From positions 1 to 64,000 of the forward strand of contig NZ_CAAAIM010000001.1 in assembly GCF_900639985.1 (NCBI RefSeq): a stretch of 64,000 bases of DNA, in the 5' to 3' direction. Below are positions 8,753 through 18,012 of this stretch, piece by piece; the first letter of the stretch is position 1, and every line of letters starts with the position of its first letter. This stretch comes from Legionella rowbothamii (GTDB taxonomy: Bacteria; Pseudomonadota; Gammaproteobacteria; Legionellales; Legionellaceae). The position numbers and the translations under genes are program-made. The notes beneath the pieces are model-generated. The model searched no databases. It was not told where the DNA came from and worked only from the letters and a program-made list of their open reading frames with translations.

Positions 8753-10095
8753 TAGGATGTGTAAGCCTCAACTTCAACAAGACGTCCACGTAATGAGTTA
8801 GGTAATGCTTCATTAATATGAACATCAACAAATTGGCCAATTAAATGAGCTGGGCCATCAAAATTTACGACACGATTGCATTCAGTACGGCCAGAAAGTT
8901 GCTGGCTGTCTCTTTTCGAATGTCCCGTTACTAATATTCTTTGTGTGCTATCAATCATTGACTGGCTATAACGTGATGATTGGAGTAGCAATCGGTTTTG
9001 TAGGATTTGTAGGCGTTGTTTTTTGACTTCCATTGGCGTGTCGTCAGCTAAATTAGCCGCAGGAGTACCTGGTCTTGGGCTGTAAATAAAGCTAAAGGAG
9101 ATGTCAAAGCCGATTTCATGGACTAGATCCATTGTGGCCTGGAAGTCTTTATCTGTTTCTCCAGGGAAACCCACGATAATATCGGTAGACAGACGAATGT
9201 CTGGGCGAATTTTACGTAGTTTTCTGATTTTTGATTTAAATTCTAATGCGGTATAGCCACGTTTCATCAGGCCTAAAATGCGATCAGAACCACTTTGTAT
9301 TGGTAAATGTAAGTGATTTGCCAATTCAGGAACTTCCGCATAGGCATTAATCAAGTTATCTGAAAACGCTAAAGGATGAGAGGTAGTGAAACGAATTCTG
9401 CCAATTCCATCAATCGCAGCAATATAATGGATGAGAAGAGCTAAATCAGCAATGTCGCCATTTTCCATTTTGCCGCGATAGTCATTAACGTTTTGCCCGA
9501 GCAAGTTGATTTCTCTTACTCCTTGAGTCGCTAAATGGTAGCATTCAGCCAATACATCATCAAAAGGACGGCTGATTTCTTCGCCACGGGTATAGGGAAC
9601 TACACAGAAGCTGCAGTATTTGCTGCAGCCTTCCATAATTGAAACGAAGGCAGTTGGCCCTTCTGCTCTTGGTGCAGGTAAATGGTCAAATTTTTCAATC
9701 TCCGGGAAGCTAATATCTACAACCGGCTTTTTCTTTTCAATACGCTCATTCAACATCGCTGGAAGACGATGCAAGGTTTGTGGGCCAAAAACGAGGTCTA
9801 CAAAGGGAGCGCGTTTAACAATGTCAGAGCCTTCTTGGCTAGCCACACAGCCCCCAACTCCAATTACTACATGTGGGTTTTTGGCTTTATAATCACGCCA
9901 TTGTCCTAATTGAGAAAAGACTTTTTCTTGCGCCTTTTCACGAATAGAACAGGTATTAAGTAGTATTACATCTGCTTCTTCGACTTGATCAGTTTTCTCC
10001 AAACCGTGAGATTCTCGCAATACTTCTGCCATTTTTGTTGAATCGTATTCATTCATTTGGCAGCCATTTGTTTTGATGTACAGTTTTTTAGCCAT
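8752..10095 (-). CDS. miaB: tRNA-2-methylthio-N6-isopentenyladenosine synthase MiaB
   Basis: This 447-residue radical-SAM methylthiotransferase adds 2-methylthio to i6A37 of tRNAs reading UNN codons. The N-terminal domain supplies Cys12, Cys49 and Cys83 for one 4Fe-4S cluster. The radical-SAM motif is Cys157, Cys161 and Cys164 (GCSKYCSFC), and a TRAM domain closes the protein (about 380-445). The length equals the family norm (E. coli 474). It is the first gene of a coupled minus-strand run, and the stop overlaps the rluD start by one base. A repeat-bearing spacer separates it from the upstream MFS gene region. Confidence 0.96.
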   Translation of the reverse strand: MAKKLYIKTNGCQMNEYDSTKMAEVLRESHGLEKTDQVEEADVILLNTCSIREKAQEKVFSQLGQWRDYKAKNPHVVIGVGGCVASQEGSDIVKRAPFVDLVFGPQTLHRLPAMLNERIEKKKPVVDISFPEIEKFDHLPAPRAEGPTAFVSIMEGCSKYCSFCVVPYTRGEEISRPFDDVLAECYHLATQGVREINLLGQNVNDYRGKMENGDIADLALLIHYIAAIDGIGRIRFTTSHPLAFSDNLINAYAEVPELANHLHLPIQSGSDRILGLMKRGYTALEFKSKIRKLRKIRPDIRLSTDIIVGFPGETDKDFQATMDLVHEIGFDISFSFIYSPRPGTPAANLADDTPMEVKKQRLQILQNRLLLQSSRYSQSMIDSTQRILVTGHSKRDSQQLSGRTECNRVVNFDGPAHLIGQFVDVHINEALPNSLRGRLVEVEAYTS

Positions 10096-10253
10096 ATAAA
10101 AATCTACTTTTAAATATAATGCAGGCTTATTGCGTGCCGATTAAACCTACATTGAGATCACAATTTGTGTGTATTATACCCAAGAAACTTCAAAATGCCA
10201 TTTTTGTGAGTAACTTCATGATTAAGGTGCTGTGGACGAGAGGATAAATACTT

Positions 10254-10336
10254 CATCTTGCCCAAATCAGGTCATCCTGAACGAAGAGAAGGAGCTCCGC
10301 AAGATGACATGTATGGTTACACTGCCCCAGGATGAC
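10254..10336. repeat. TCATCCTGA-type intergenic repeat with nested inverted arms
   Basis: Between miaB and the MFS gene, catcttgc (10254-10261) pairs with gcaagatg (10299-10306), and gtcatcctg (10271-10279) pairs with caggatgac (10328-10336). The intervening tcatcctgaacgaagagaag strongly resembles the TCATCCTGAGCGAAG-type repeats scattered through many bacterial genomes. The two pairings overlap, so alternative folds are possible. No coding potential is evident. Confidence 0.6.
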
Positions 10337-10340
10337 TTGT

Positions 10341-11636
10341 TTAATGGACGCTTTGGCAATAAGTTTCTTTAATCTTAGGCAAAATAAGTAAAGCGATGAA
10401 CATACCTAATGGAAGAATAGCTAATCCAGTATGATAAGCCTCCATAGGATATACTCTGACTGTTCCATTCAACTCACCGGTCCATAATTTATCAAGGATA
10501 TATCCGATAAGTGGTTGAGCTAGAGCAATACCGATCATATTCATCATGTTCATAAAACTTAAACCCGTGGCAACGTATTTTTTATTACATAATTCTTTAA
10601 CTACAGTAAAGGCAGGTAAAAAGCCTGCAGAAAATATACCAAAGAAGAAGAGGAAAAATTGCATTAAAAAAGAGGAGCCAATCGGAGCAAAGATAAAGAA
10701 TAATGAGCAAAATAGGGCGCCAACACAACCTATGTACATTGGTGGCTTGCGTAGGCCAATACGGTTAGAAAATATTCCCCATAATGGACTGGCAATAGCC
10801 CAACCAACGAATACCAAGGAAATATAATTAGCAGCTGTTTCTTTGCTAATTGCCATTTTTGCCATAAGGAATGGAACACCCCAAAGCCCACAAAATACTG
10901 GAGTTGCCATATACATTAATCCACCATAACAGGCGACCAACCAAATTTGTTTGTTTTTCATCAAGGCAATTAGACTGGGTATTAAATGCTCTTCTTCTTC
11001 TTTGGGATGATGATGTACCGGTGGGTGATAGTTTTTGGGAGCATCTTTAGCGATAATAAAAATCAATATGGCAAGAACTAAACCAACATAGCCCATAATC
11101 ATCATGCTTTTTCGCCAGCCGAAAGCTTCAATAAGCAGTGCTAATGGCGTTTCCCCACCAATGGCACCAAGCATTCCAAGTGTAACCATTAAACCGGTTA
11201 ATAATGCAAAGCGTTGTGCGGGGAACCAGTTTGCGGCCAATTTCATGGTTCCTACTGCGGCAAAGGCAGACCCAAAGCCAATCATTAATCGGGCAATGCA
11301 CGCCATGAAAAAGTTATCAGTCATTCCGAAGGCAATGGTACTTACAGCGCAAACTACCGTTGCAAGTGTTAAAAGGCGATGAGGTCCAAAATAATCCATT
11401 AATACGCCGCCAGGGAGCTGCATTGCTGCATAAGAATAGAAATAGACTCCGGATAAAATCCCTAGTGTTTGCCCGGTAACGGCAAAATCCCGCATCAGCT
11501 CATTACTCATCACACTAGGAGATACTTGGAGAAGGCACTCATAAAAATAGAACAAACAAGCTAATCCCCAGACGATCCATGACATAATGGAACTTTTGCC
11601 AGAATATTCTAGCGATTGTGTATTGTAATGTGCCAT
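10341..11636 (-). CDS. Major facilitator superfamily transporter
   Basis: This 431-residue polytopic membrane protein has about 12 hydrophobic helices in two halves joined by a His/Glu-rich cytoplasmic loop (HHHPKEEEEH, about 208-217). The segment GGVLMDYFGPHR is the MFS signature (GxxxDrxGrr) between helices 2 and 3. Legionella species carry many MFS proteins, including the phagosomal Pht amino-acid/nucleoside transporters, and the N-terminal part (YFYECLLQVSPSVM) is of that general type. The substrate cannot be told from sequence. It is a lone gene on the minus strand. Confidence 0.85.
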   Translation of the reverse strand: MAHYNTQSLEYSGKSSIMSWIVWGLACLFYFYECLLQVSPSVMSNELMRDFAVTGQTLGILSGVYFYSYAAMQLPGGVLMDYFGPHRLLTLATVVCAVSTIAFGMTDNFFMACIARLMIGFGSAFAAVGTMKLAANWFPAQRFALLTGLMVTLGMLGAIGGETPLALLIEAFGWRKSMMIMGYVGLVLAILIFIIAKDAPKNYHPPVHHHPKEEEEHLIPSLIALMKNKQIWLVACYGGLMYMATPVFCGLWGVPFLMAKMAISKETAANYISLVFVGWAIASPLWGIFSNRIGLRKPPMYIGCVGALFCSLFFIFAPIGSSFLMQFFLFFFGIFSAGFLPAFTVVKELCNKKYVATGLSFMNMMNMIGIALAQPLIGYILDKLWTGELNGTVRVYPMEAYHTGLAILPLGMFIALLILPKIKETYCQSVH

Positions 11637-11814
11637 TATTGTTTCATTCTCCAGATTCGTTCAATCACAAGCCAACCGCCAAAAATAACACATTAATATC
11701 AAATACATCAAATAAAATATCAGCCTGTTTATGGTTTGTTGATATTTCTACTATTTTGGCCAGAATGAACGGGTTTTCTGCGCTCAATATGTTCATACCT
11801 TGTCTGCCAATAAG

Positions 11815-12561
11815 CTAAGTGCCTTGTTTGTCCTTCGCGTCGTTTGGAGCATCAATAACTACTCTAGTTCCTTGCATGCCGCCACCTGGTAAATCAACAA
11901 ATTCTTCATTAAGCCAACGTGCATCTTCAGTAAACATGCGTACACACCCATGGCTTGCTCTAAAACCTGGAACATCATCGCTGCCATGCAATGCATAGCC
12001 ACGGAAAAAATGCATGCAATAAGGCATCAAAGCACCACCACTTTCACCATAAGACCTTTGTGGAAATACCGTAGATACACAATCTATATCTTGTTTGCGA
12101 ATAATACGAAATGAACCTGTAGGTGTAGTACATCCACCACGTACTCCTGGACATTTACTGATTCCCGATGAAATAGGTCCCCACCACAGAAGTTCACCGT
12201 CCACGTCATAGGCTGCCCAGGCTAGTTTTTTTTGACTAACATAAATCGTTTTTTCACCTGTAGATTCTATATAACGAGGGAAGGGGGATACATCATAAAT
12301 TGTTAAACGATCGATGTTTTTCGGGACAGCAATAGTCATGCCGGGACGTAAGGATATATTCATGCGATTAATGCGACGAACCATATCGCGCTCTTCGGCA
12401 TTAGGAAAGAGATTATCCCAGCTTTCCCCATTTTTAATTTTAATGCAGAGGTAATCTGGTGAGCTACATAGGCTTTCTCCATAACGAGTGGTGGCAGCTA
12501 GGGCAAGCGAGCTAGTCAGCATAAAGTATGCTGAGATCAACATTGATATCATAATTTTCAT
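11815..12561 (-). CDS. Periplasmic L,D-transpeptidase (YkuD domain)
   Basis: This 248-residue protein has a signal peptide (1-22, ending LALA), a LysM-like region (about 35-85, with NGESWDNLFP and LRPGMTIAVP), and a YkuD catalytic domain (about 100-235). The active-site signature is His192 (LHGSDD) and SHGCVRMF with His204 and Cys206. Such enzymes make 3-3 crosslinks in peptidoglycan or attach proteins to it. Legionella enhanced-entry protein EnhA belongs to the same domain family, so this may be an EnhA-type paralogue. It appears monocistronic, with the flagellar filament cluster upstream on the same strand. Confidence 0.88.
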   Translation of the reverse strand: MKIMISMLISAYFMLTSSLALAATTRYGESLCSSPDYLCIKIKNGESWDNLFPNAEERDMVRRINRMNISLRPGMTIAVPKNIDRLTIYDVSPFPRYIESTGEKTIYVSQKKLAWAAYDVDGELLWWGPISSGISKCPGVRGGCTTPTGSFRIIRKQDIDCVSTVFPQRSYGESGGALMPYCMHFFRGYALHGSDDVPGFRASHGCVRMFTEDARWLNEEFVDLPGGGMQGTRVVIDAPNDAKDKQGT

Positions 12562-12643
12562 GGCATGATCTCAATTTGGGGTTTCATATTATCGTTAGCG
12601 GCATGTTGATGAATAACTTTATAAAAATTTTTGCCATAAATTG

Positions 12644-12670
12644 CCCGTATTAACGAAGTCGTAATACGGG
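12644..12670. repeat. Palindrome, CCCGTATTA family
   Basis: The arms cccgtatta (12644-12652) and taatacggg (12662-12670) enclose a 9-nt spacer. It lies between the fliS end and the L,D-transpeptidase gene, both minus-strand, so it could end the flagellar transcript. No T-run follows. Confidence 0.6.
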
Positions 12671-12736
12671 GACGTGGCATATATATCCCTATTACAACTT
12701 CACCTAACACGGACTACGCTTTTTTAGAAAGTAAGG

Positions 12737-13144
12737 CTAATTTGTTGTTTCTGATGTTTTGGGAGAAATTTCCTTCCAAGCGTCATGTATCTCTCGTAGT
12801 AATTCACTTGATTTAGTCAACAACTCTTCATCATTATGTAAGTTAGCTTTTAAAAGTAATATTTCTATATGTTCATAGATTTGGAGTAAGTTAGCAGCTA
12901 TTTCGCCACCTTCTTCCTGATTTAGGCAGGTTTTTAAACCGGCAATAATACCCAATGCTTTGCCTATGTGTTCGCCTTTTTCTCGGATTTGTTTGCGTTC
13001 CATACTCCCTTGTGCTGCAGCAATATGATTGCGTGCACCTTGTAAGAGTAAGTTAATTAACTCATGAGGATCTGCTGCTTCGACTCGAGTTTTTAACTCA
13101 ATAGACTTATATTGATCTGCTGCCTTTTTATATGGATTTTTCAT
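12737..13144 (-). CDS. fliS: Flagellin export chaperone FliS
   Basis: This 135-residue all-helical protein matches the FliS family: an opening AADQYKSIELKTRVEAADPHELINLLLQG, in which the Y and the ADPHxLI motif are typical, and an expected length of 120-140. FliS binds the disordered C-terminal D0 region of flagellin in the cytosol and keeps it export-competent. It is the last gene of the flaA-flaG-fliD-fliS set, 70 nt after fliD, as in many polar flagellates. A weak GAGGT-type Shine-Dalgarno precedes the ATG at 13144. Confidence 0.93.
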   Translation of the reverse strand: MKNPYKKAADQYKSIELKTRVEAADPHELINLLLQGARNHIAAAQGSMERKQIREKGEHIGKALGIIAGLKTCLNQEEGGEIAANLLQIYEHIEILLLKANLHNDEELLTKSSELLREIHDAWKEISPKTSETTN

Positions 13145-13214
13145 GAATTAATACCTCTTAAGTCCGTGTGTAAGTTGGCCTGCGTGATCCTAAGTGAGCC
13201 AACTATTTATAGGT

Positions 13215-14855
13215 TTAATCTTTACTCTTTAGTTTGGGTAAATTAGCCAGAACCTGACTAAGCATACCGCTCGTATCTTGTAGTTTTGAAATAAGCAGAT
13301 CAACAGCATTCCATCGTTTTAGATATTTCTGCTCTAGCATCTTACTTTTATCATCAATTTTTTGTTGCTCTTTATTTAACTGATTTACGTTTTTATTTAA
13401 TGAATCTGTTCGTTCTTCAAACTCGCCTTTATCACCGACATACCCATCAAGTATCTTATCGAGCAGGACTGCAACCCCATCATTAACAATGATTTGACCA
13501 CGATCACCTGTTCCACCCGCAAGCACGTTAATTGATAAAGTATTTAATTTCCCTGCTCCTGTCATGGTAACACCATCAGTAGAAATTCCAGGAAGATCTC
13601 CAATACGTCCTGATAAACTCACTCCAGGAACAAAATCAGTTAAAAAAATCTCATAACTTCCCGCAGCAACTTTAGTATCCATAGAGTTAATTTGAATATT
13701 GGGATCTGTTGCTGTGATGGATTTTGCAAATAAAGCGCCAATGGCTTCAAAGTTTTTGTTGAGTGCTGTTTTGAACTTATCTTGATCTAACTCCAGTGCA
13801 CCACCTTTTTTGGTGGTAATCCCGATGTCTGTAAGTGATTGAAAAGGACTTCCACTGGGTGGAGTAAAACTGCTTATAAGTTGCTGCATGTTTTGCTTCA
13901 AACCTTTGATTTGAGAGTCACCCTGGAAAAATCCACTGGTTTGTGTCTCCGCGTCATATCCAATTGCGCTACCTAACAACGCCATGCATTCGTTATATTT
14001 TTTGATAAAGTCGTTAATGCAGGTTGTTAGATGTTCCTGGTTGTTTGAAACTGTTAAACTAATGTTCGAACCAGTGGTAACTTCTTTTAAGTTAAGAGTA
14101 ATTCCTGAAAGCACATCTTTAAGTTGATTTGTACTTTGATTTATTGTCATGCCATTAATGAGCACGACACTATTTTGTGCTGCTAAATTTTGTGTTAGTG
14201 ACGTGTTACTTGTTGTTGGATCATAATTCAAAGCTGCGATATCACTAGTAATTTGCATCGCATAGTTCTCTCCTGTATCAGAGGAGGTAAGACTTAATCG
14301 AGCACCTAAGCTATCTTGTATGATGCAGGCACTTACGCCAGCATCAGCTGTATTGATTGCATCACAAACTGCACGGAGACTATCGCTTCCTGGTGCAATG
14401 GTAATCGTTAATGGATTTACCTCGGCGTTTGCAGTAAAAGTACTTAGATCACTGCTGTAGGTACCGAAATTAAAAGTAATCGTACCGTCTCCTATAGAGG
14501 TAGCACTATTGGCAAAATAAGCACTGGAAAGGCTTTGGGATTGGGCTAGGGATTGTACTTGAACTTGGTAAGTCCCCGGTTGAGCCTGATTGGTAATTGT
14601 TGCATCAAAATATTTAGCATCGCTAATCGAGCTTTTCATTTTATTGATTTGGCTCAGATTAGATAAATTATTTAGCGTCGTTTGCAAATTAGATAAAATG
14701 CTTTTGACTTGTCCAATAGCGGAAATCTCTGCGTTAGCAAAAGTTAATTTTTTATCATGACGGGCTTGCGCACTTGCTACGTCCGCCTTAACCATAGCAT
14801 CTACCATGCCTTTAATATCGAGTCCGGATCCTATTCCTGGTGATGATAAGCCCAT
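13215..14855 (-). CDS. fliD: Flagellar filament cap protein FliD (HAP2)
   Basis: This 546-residue protein begins GLSSPGIGSGLDIKGMVDAMV, the standard FliD N-terminus. The N-terminal FliD_N domain (about 10-110) and C-terminal FliD_C domain (about 225-500) are followed by a coiled-coil tail (about 475-530). FliD caps the growing filament and guides flagellin folding. It has no signal peptide, as expected for export through the flagellar type III system. It follows flaG at 56 nt and precedes fliS, so the three are likely one transcript. The central domain is low-complexity and variable, as is usual for surface-exposed parts. Confidence 0.95.
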   Translation of the reverse strand: MGLSSPGIGSGLDIKGMVDAMVKADVASAQARHDKKLTFANAEISAIGQVKSILSNLQTTLNNLSNLSQINKMKSSISDAKYFDATITNQAQPGTYQVQVQSLAQSQSLSSAYFANSATSIGDGTITFNFGTYSSDLSTFTANAEVNPLTITIAPGSDSLRAVCDAINTADAGVSACIIQDSLGARLSLTSSDTGENYAMQITSDIAALNYDPTTSNTSLTQNLAAQNSVVLINGMTINQSTNQLKDVLSGITLNLKEVTTGSNISLTVSNNQEHLTTCINDFIKKYNECMALLGSAIGYDAETQTSGFFQGDSQIKGLKQNMQQLISSFTPPSGSPFQSLTDIGITTKKGGALELDQDKFKTALNKNFEAIGALFAKSITATDPNIQINSMDTKVAAGSYEIFLTDFVPGVSLSGRIGDLPGISTDGVTMTGAGKLNTLSINVLAGGTGDRGQIIVNDGVAVLLDKILDGYVGDKGEFEERTDSLNKNVNQLNKEQQKIDDKSKMLEQKYLKRWNAVDLLISKLQDTSGMLSQVLANLPKLKSKD

Positions 14856-14911
14856 AATGTCCCTTATTATTATTCTTATGTTGGTTATTTATTCAAAAGC
14901 AGATCATTCAT

Positions 14912-15193
14912 TTAAACCCGTTTGTTAACGGATCCCTGAACTATTTCATCAAGTAAACTTAATAAATGCAAGTATTCATCGGAAGGTATTTTACGTAGTA
15001 CTTTATCTGAAATTTTTAGCGTTACAATGCTTTGTAATAAACCAGTTACATTATCAATTGTTTGCTTCACGTCAGTATCTAAATTCTCTGTGGAAGTCGA
15101 ACTTTTTGTCATAGGTTTAATATTTTTGTCATTAAGCTTTACGAAGTCAGCTTGTAACATTTTATTTGTTGGGGGGATTGATTCAATTGTCAT
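14912..15193 (-). CDS. flaG: FlaG-family flagellar protein
   Basis: This 93-residue protein lies between flagellin and fliD, the normal position of flaG. The C-terminal half (KISDKVLRKIPSDEYLHLLSLLDEI) fits the FlaG family, in which a conserved [V/K]RxIPxEE-like motif precedes a short helix; here it reads LRKIPSDEY. FlaG affects filament length in other polar flagellates. The N-terminal 40 residues are polar and probably disordered. The strong flaA terminator upstream implies its own promoter or partial read-through, and I did not find a sigma-28 box in the short spacer. Confidence 0.82.
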   Translation of the reverse strand: MTIESIPPTNKMLQADFVKLNDKNIKPMTKSSTSTENLDTDVKQTIDNVTGLLQSIVTLKISDKVLRKIPSDEYLHLLSLLDEIVQGSVNKRV

Positions 15194-15248
15194 TTATTAT
15201 TCCTATTCCCATAGCAATAGATATATAAGTTGTTAGGGCAATAAATAA

Positions 15249-15280
15249 AAATCGAAGTACAGTAGCCTGTACTTCGATTT
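15249..15280 (-). terminator. Intrinsic terminator of flaA
   Basis: A perfect 13-bp stem, aaatcgaagtaca (15249-15261) with tgtacttcgattt (15268-15280), and a 6-nt loop lie 14 nt past the flaA stop. On the minus strand it is followed by a T-rich tract (complement of 15241-15250). This separates the abundant flagellin message from flaG-fliD-fliS. Confidence 0.88.
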
Positions 15281-15293
15281 AAAATACCTACAA

Positions 15294-16700
15294 TTAGTTC
15301 AATAATGAAAGAACAGATTGTGGCATACTGTTTGCTTGTGCCAACATTGCAGTTCCAGCTTGTTGCAGGATTTGGTTCTTAGTTAAATTTGCCATTTCAG
15401 CAGCATAGTCAGTATCTTGGATACGGCTACGAGCAGCTTGAGTGTTATCAGAAATGTTTTCTAAGTTAGCAATAGTTGCTTCAAAGCGGTTTTCCATAGC
15501 ACCCATAGCAGCACGGTTAGCAGTAATGCTTGCTATTGCTGAGTCAATTCTTTGGATTGCTGTTGTTGCACCTGCTTGAGTACTAATGTCCAAAGTATCA
15601 ATACCGCTGGTATCAGTCATAATTGTACCGGAAGTAAATCCTAAGTCAGCAATAGTACCACCTAAGTAAATTACGTTGTCACCAGTCATTGTTAATGTGC
15701 CGGTTAACGCAGTACCAGATGTAAATGAACCTGCAGCTGTTAATGGAGTATCCCCTGTTTCTGTTACAGTAATATCACGGCCATCAGCAGCAGTTAAAGT
15801 AACAATAGTACCAGTTGCGTCTAAAGAAGCTACAACACCAGTTTGTGATGATTGGCTGTTGATCAAATCATTCAATGTAGTCGCAGTTAAGGCAGTATCA
15901 TCACCGTTGAATATGGTTATACCATTGATGTCTAAATCATAAGCGCCACCAGCAAAAGTTAGGGCACCAGTAGTACCTTTAGTTTCTGCAGTAACTGATA
16001 AACCATTAACGTTTGCTGCATTGATTGCCGCAGCTTTCGCGAATGCAGAACCACCACCTTGACCAGTAATGCTGGTAGCATAAAGGGCAGAAGAAGCAAT
16101 CGTTTTAGTTCCTGGAGTACCTGCCATACCAATTGTGATGTCAGTAGCAGTAGCTGTAGTTACGTTAGTACCAGTAGCTTGTGCAAGGAAGCCTATAGAA
16201 CTAGCTGAAATACTATCAATTCCAAAAGAAGTAGTTTGGTTTGCGTTAGCGCCTACTTGGAATGTAGTACTTGAAAATGCACCGTTAATAATGCTTTGAC
16301 CGTTGAATTGCGTGTCGTTTGCAATATCATTTATCTGGCTAATTAACTGACTCACTTCATCTTGTAATGCCAAACGGTCAGCAGAACTGTTAGTACCGTT
16401 TGCGGCTTGTACAGACAACTCACGCATTTTTTGTAAATTGTCAATAGCTGAACCCATACCGCCTTCAGCAATATGCGCAAGAGAAATTGCATCGCTAGAG
16501 TTTTGAGCTGCTTTATTCACACCATTAATTTGAGCTGTCATTAATGTAGAAATTGCAAGACCTGCAGCGTCATCTTTTGCACTATTGATTTTTAAGCCAG
16601 ATGAAAGTCTTTGAATTGCTGTAGACATTGCATCACTGCTTTTTGATAAGTTACGCTGTGCTAATAGCGACGATACGTTGGTATTAATAACTTGAGCCAT
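15294..16700 (-). CDS. flaA: Flagellin
   Basis: This 468-residue flagellin has conserved D0/D1 ends: N-terminal MAQVINTNVSSLLAQRNL, with LSSGLKINSAKDDAAGLAI, and C-terminal ARSRIQDTDYAAEMANLTK ending QSVLSLLN. The central part (about 180-370) is Thr/Ala/Gly-rich and variable. It polymerises into the filament after export by the flagellar type III apparatus. The hydrophobic C-terminus is the part recognised by NAIP5-type sensors in L. pneumophila flagellin (family knowledge). The gene has an ideal sigma-28 promoter 99-125 bases upstream and its own terminator. The length is close to that of L. pneumophila FlaA, so the gene appears intact. Confidence 0.97.
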   Translation of the reverse strand: MAQVINTNVSSLLAQRNLSKSSDAMSTAIQRLSSGLKINSAKDDAAGLAISTLMTAQINGVNKAAQNSSDAISLAHIAEGGMGSAIDNLQKMRELSVQAANGTNSSADRLALQDEVSQLISQINDIANDTQFNGQSIINGAFSSTTFQVGANANQTTSFGIDSISASSIGFLAQATGTNVTTATATDITIGMAGTPGTKTIASSALYATSITGQGGGSAFAKAAAINAANVNGLSVTAETKGTTGALTFAGGAYDLDINGITIFNGDDTALTATTLNDLINSQSSQTGVVASLDATGTIVTLTAADGRDITVTETGDTPLTAAGSFTSGTALTGTLTMTGDNVIYLGGTIADLGFTSGTIMTDTSGIDTLDISTQAGATTAIQRIDSAIASITANRAAMGAMENRFEATIANLENISDNTQAARSRIQDTDYAAEMANLTKNQILQQAGTAMLAQANSMPQSVLSLLN

Positions 16701-16798
16701 ATTTATAGTCTCCTCAGACTTGGTCCCTGTGTGGGATTTTTTTTCCGTTTAGTAATCAAGAATTTCATTTTTGTATGAGCTTCCTGTTCCCAAGATGT

Positions 16799-16825
16799 TT
16801 ATCGGCCATGATGCAAAAAACTTTA
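16799..16825 (-). promoter_or_regulatory. Sigma-28 (FliA) promoter of flaA
   Basis: On the minus strand TAAA (16825-16822) and GCCGATAA (16806-16799) are separated by exactly 15 bases, a full match to the FliA consensus TAAA-N15-GCCGATAA. Just upstream (about 16826-16870) lie long A/T tracts that could act as an UP element. The predicted leader is about 90 nt. Confidence 0.93.
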
Positions 16826-16987
16826 GGAAAAAAATGGAAAATTTTTAAAAAAAATAAAAAAAATGATTAATAAAATTAATGGGTTGCGTTGTTGTGCTTT
16901 ATTTGGTCTTCGAGAAAAATATTAATGAAAATATGTTTACTCTAATAGTATATTATGGTAATGAACTTACCGTTTCACAGGATACGA

Positions 16988-17015
16988 TTTCAGAATATTT
17001 TTTTATGTGTATAAT
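16988..17015 (+). promoter_or_regulatory. Candidate sigma-70 promoter upstream of accD
   Basis: A perfect TATAAT is at 17010-17015. A weak -35-like TTTCAG is at 16988-16993, with 16-bp spacing. Transcription would begin near 17022, immediately before the 17023-17068 hairpin, so transcripts would face that hairpin at once. Confidence 0.45.
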
Positions 17016-17022
17016 ATTAGCG

Positions 17023-17068
17023 AAAAAAGCAGTACATTTTCCCTATAATAGGGAAAGCTGCTTTTTTT
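17023..17068 (+). terminator. Strong hairpin with T-run in the accD leader (terminator/attenuator or sRNA)
   Basis: The outer arms aaaaaagcag (17023-17032) and ctgctttttt (17058-17067) and the inner arms tttcccta (17038-17045) and tagggaaa (17049-17056) form a long interrupted stem with a 3-nt loop. It ends in seven T. It is a textbook intrinsic terminator on the plus strand, 36 nt before the accD start and directly after a promoter. It may attenuate accD or end a very short RNA. Confidence 0.75.
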
Positions 17069-17103
17069 ATGACTAAGGTTCTATAAATAATGGGTTCCAA
17101 TTT

Positions 17104-17958
17104 ATGAGTTGGTTAAAAAAATTATTACCATCAAGAGTAAATACTGATACCTCGCAGAAAAAAGGGGTACCGGAAGGTTTATGGCTTAAATGTTCTGGCT
17201 GTAATGAGGTTCTATACAGTACCGAACTGACCAAGAATTTAATGGTCTGCCCTTCATGTAATTTTCATCATAGAATTTCAGCACGCGTTCGTATTGGACA
17301 GTTTCTCGATGAAACAGGTCAAGAGGAAATCGCTGCATCATTAGAGCCAATTGATAGGCTTAAGTTTAGAGACTCCAAAAAATATAAAGACAGAATTTCT
17401 CAAGCTCAAAAAGCTACGGGTGAAAAGGAAGCATTAATTATTGTTAAAGGTACATTAATGCAACAACCTGTTGTGGTAGGAGCTTTTGAGTTTAACTTTA
17501 TGGGTGGCTCAATGGGGGCTACGGTTGGTGAAAAATTTGTGCGTGCGGTTTCTGTAGCTACAGAAGAACATCGTCCTTACATTTGTTTTACTGCTAGTGG
17601 TGGTGCGCGTATGCAAGAAGGTCTATTTTCTTTAATGCAGATGGCTAAAACTTCCGCGGCATTAGCAAAATTTGCTGAAACTGGACTTCCTTTTATTGTG
17701 GTACTGACGGATCCTACTATGGGTGGTGTATCTGCGAGTTTTGCAAGTTTAGGGGATGTGATTATGGCAGAACCTAATGCTTTAATTGGTTTTGCTGGTC
17801 CAAGAGTAATTGAGCAGACAGTACGACAAACTTTGCCGGAAGGTTTTCAACGCAGTGAGTTTCTTTTGGAACATGGCCATATTGACATGATTGTACAACG
17901 AAAAGAGCTTCGTCCGTTAATTTCAGAATTGGTGTCGAAACTGACTCGAAAAAATTAA
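17104..17958 (+). CDS. accD: Acetyl-CoA carboxylase carboxyltransferase subunit beta
   Basis: This 284-residue subunit, with AccA, transfers the carboxyl group from biotin to acetyl-CoA in the first committed step of fatty acid synthesis. The N-terminal zinc ribbon has Cys30, Cys33, Cys49 and Cys52 (CSGC ... CPSC), and the crotonase-like carboxyltransferase core follows, with [11 protein letters not shown] and SGGARMQEG. The length is close to E. coli AccD (304). It begins the accD-folC-dedD-cvpA cluster conserved in gammaproteobacteria. The upstream hairpin suggests that expression may be attenuated. Confidence 0.97.
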   Translation: MSWLKKLLPSRVNTDTSQKKGVPEGLWLKCSGCNEVLYSTELTKNLMVCPSCNFHHRISARVRIGQFLDETGQEEIAASLEPIDRLKFRDSKKYKDRISQAQKATGEKEALIIVKGTLMQQPVVVGAFEFNFMGGSMGATVGEKFVRAVSVATEEHRPYICFTASGGARMQEGLFSLMQMAKTSAALAKFAETGLPFIVVLTDPTMGGVSASFASLGDVIMAEPNALIGFAGPRVIEQTVRQTLPEGFQRSEFLLEHGHIDMIVQRKELRPLISELVSKLTRKN

Positions 17959-18012
17959 TCTGTTTAGATTCGGCGTGCTGATTACAGTAAGGCTGAGGGT
18001 TCTCAATATTCT

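Larger units (their letters stand above)
16701..17103. other. Divergent regulatory interval between flaA and accD
   Basis: These 403 bases hold the flaA leader and sigma-28 promoter, an extremely A/T-rich block (16826-16880), then a sigma-70-like promoter and a strong hairpin before accD. A 65-codon frame at 16879-17076 runs across the A/T block and the hairpin. It has poor composition and no Shine-Dalgarno, so I do not call it a gene. Confidence 0.7.

Noticed and set aside
11618-11818. 66-codon plus-strand frame at the start of the MFS gene
   Set aside because: It overlaps the 5' end of the MFS gene antisense and continues through the spacer into the end of the L,D-transpeptidase gene. No Shine-Dalgarno or family likeness.
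16879-17076. 65-codon plus-strand frame between flaA and accD
   Set aside because: It spans an A/T-only block, the TATAAT box and a terminator hairpin. It has no Shine-Dalgarno and an atypical composition, so regulatory DNA is the better reading.
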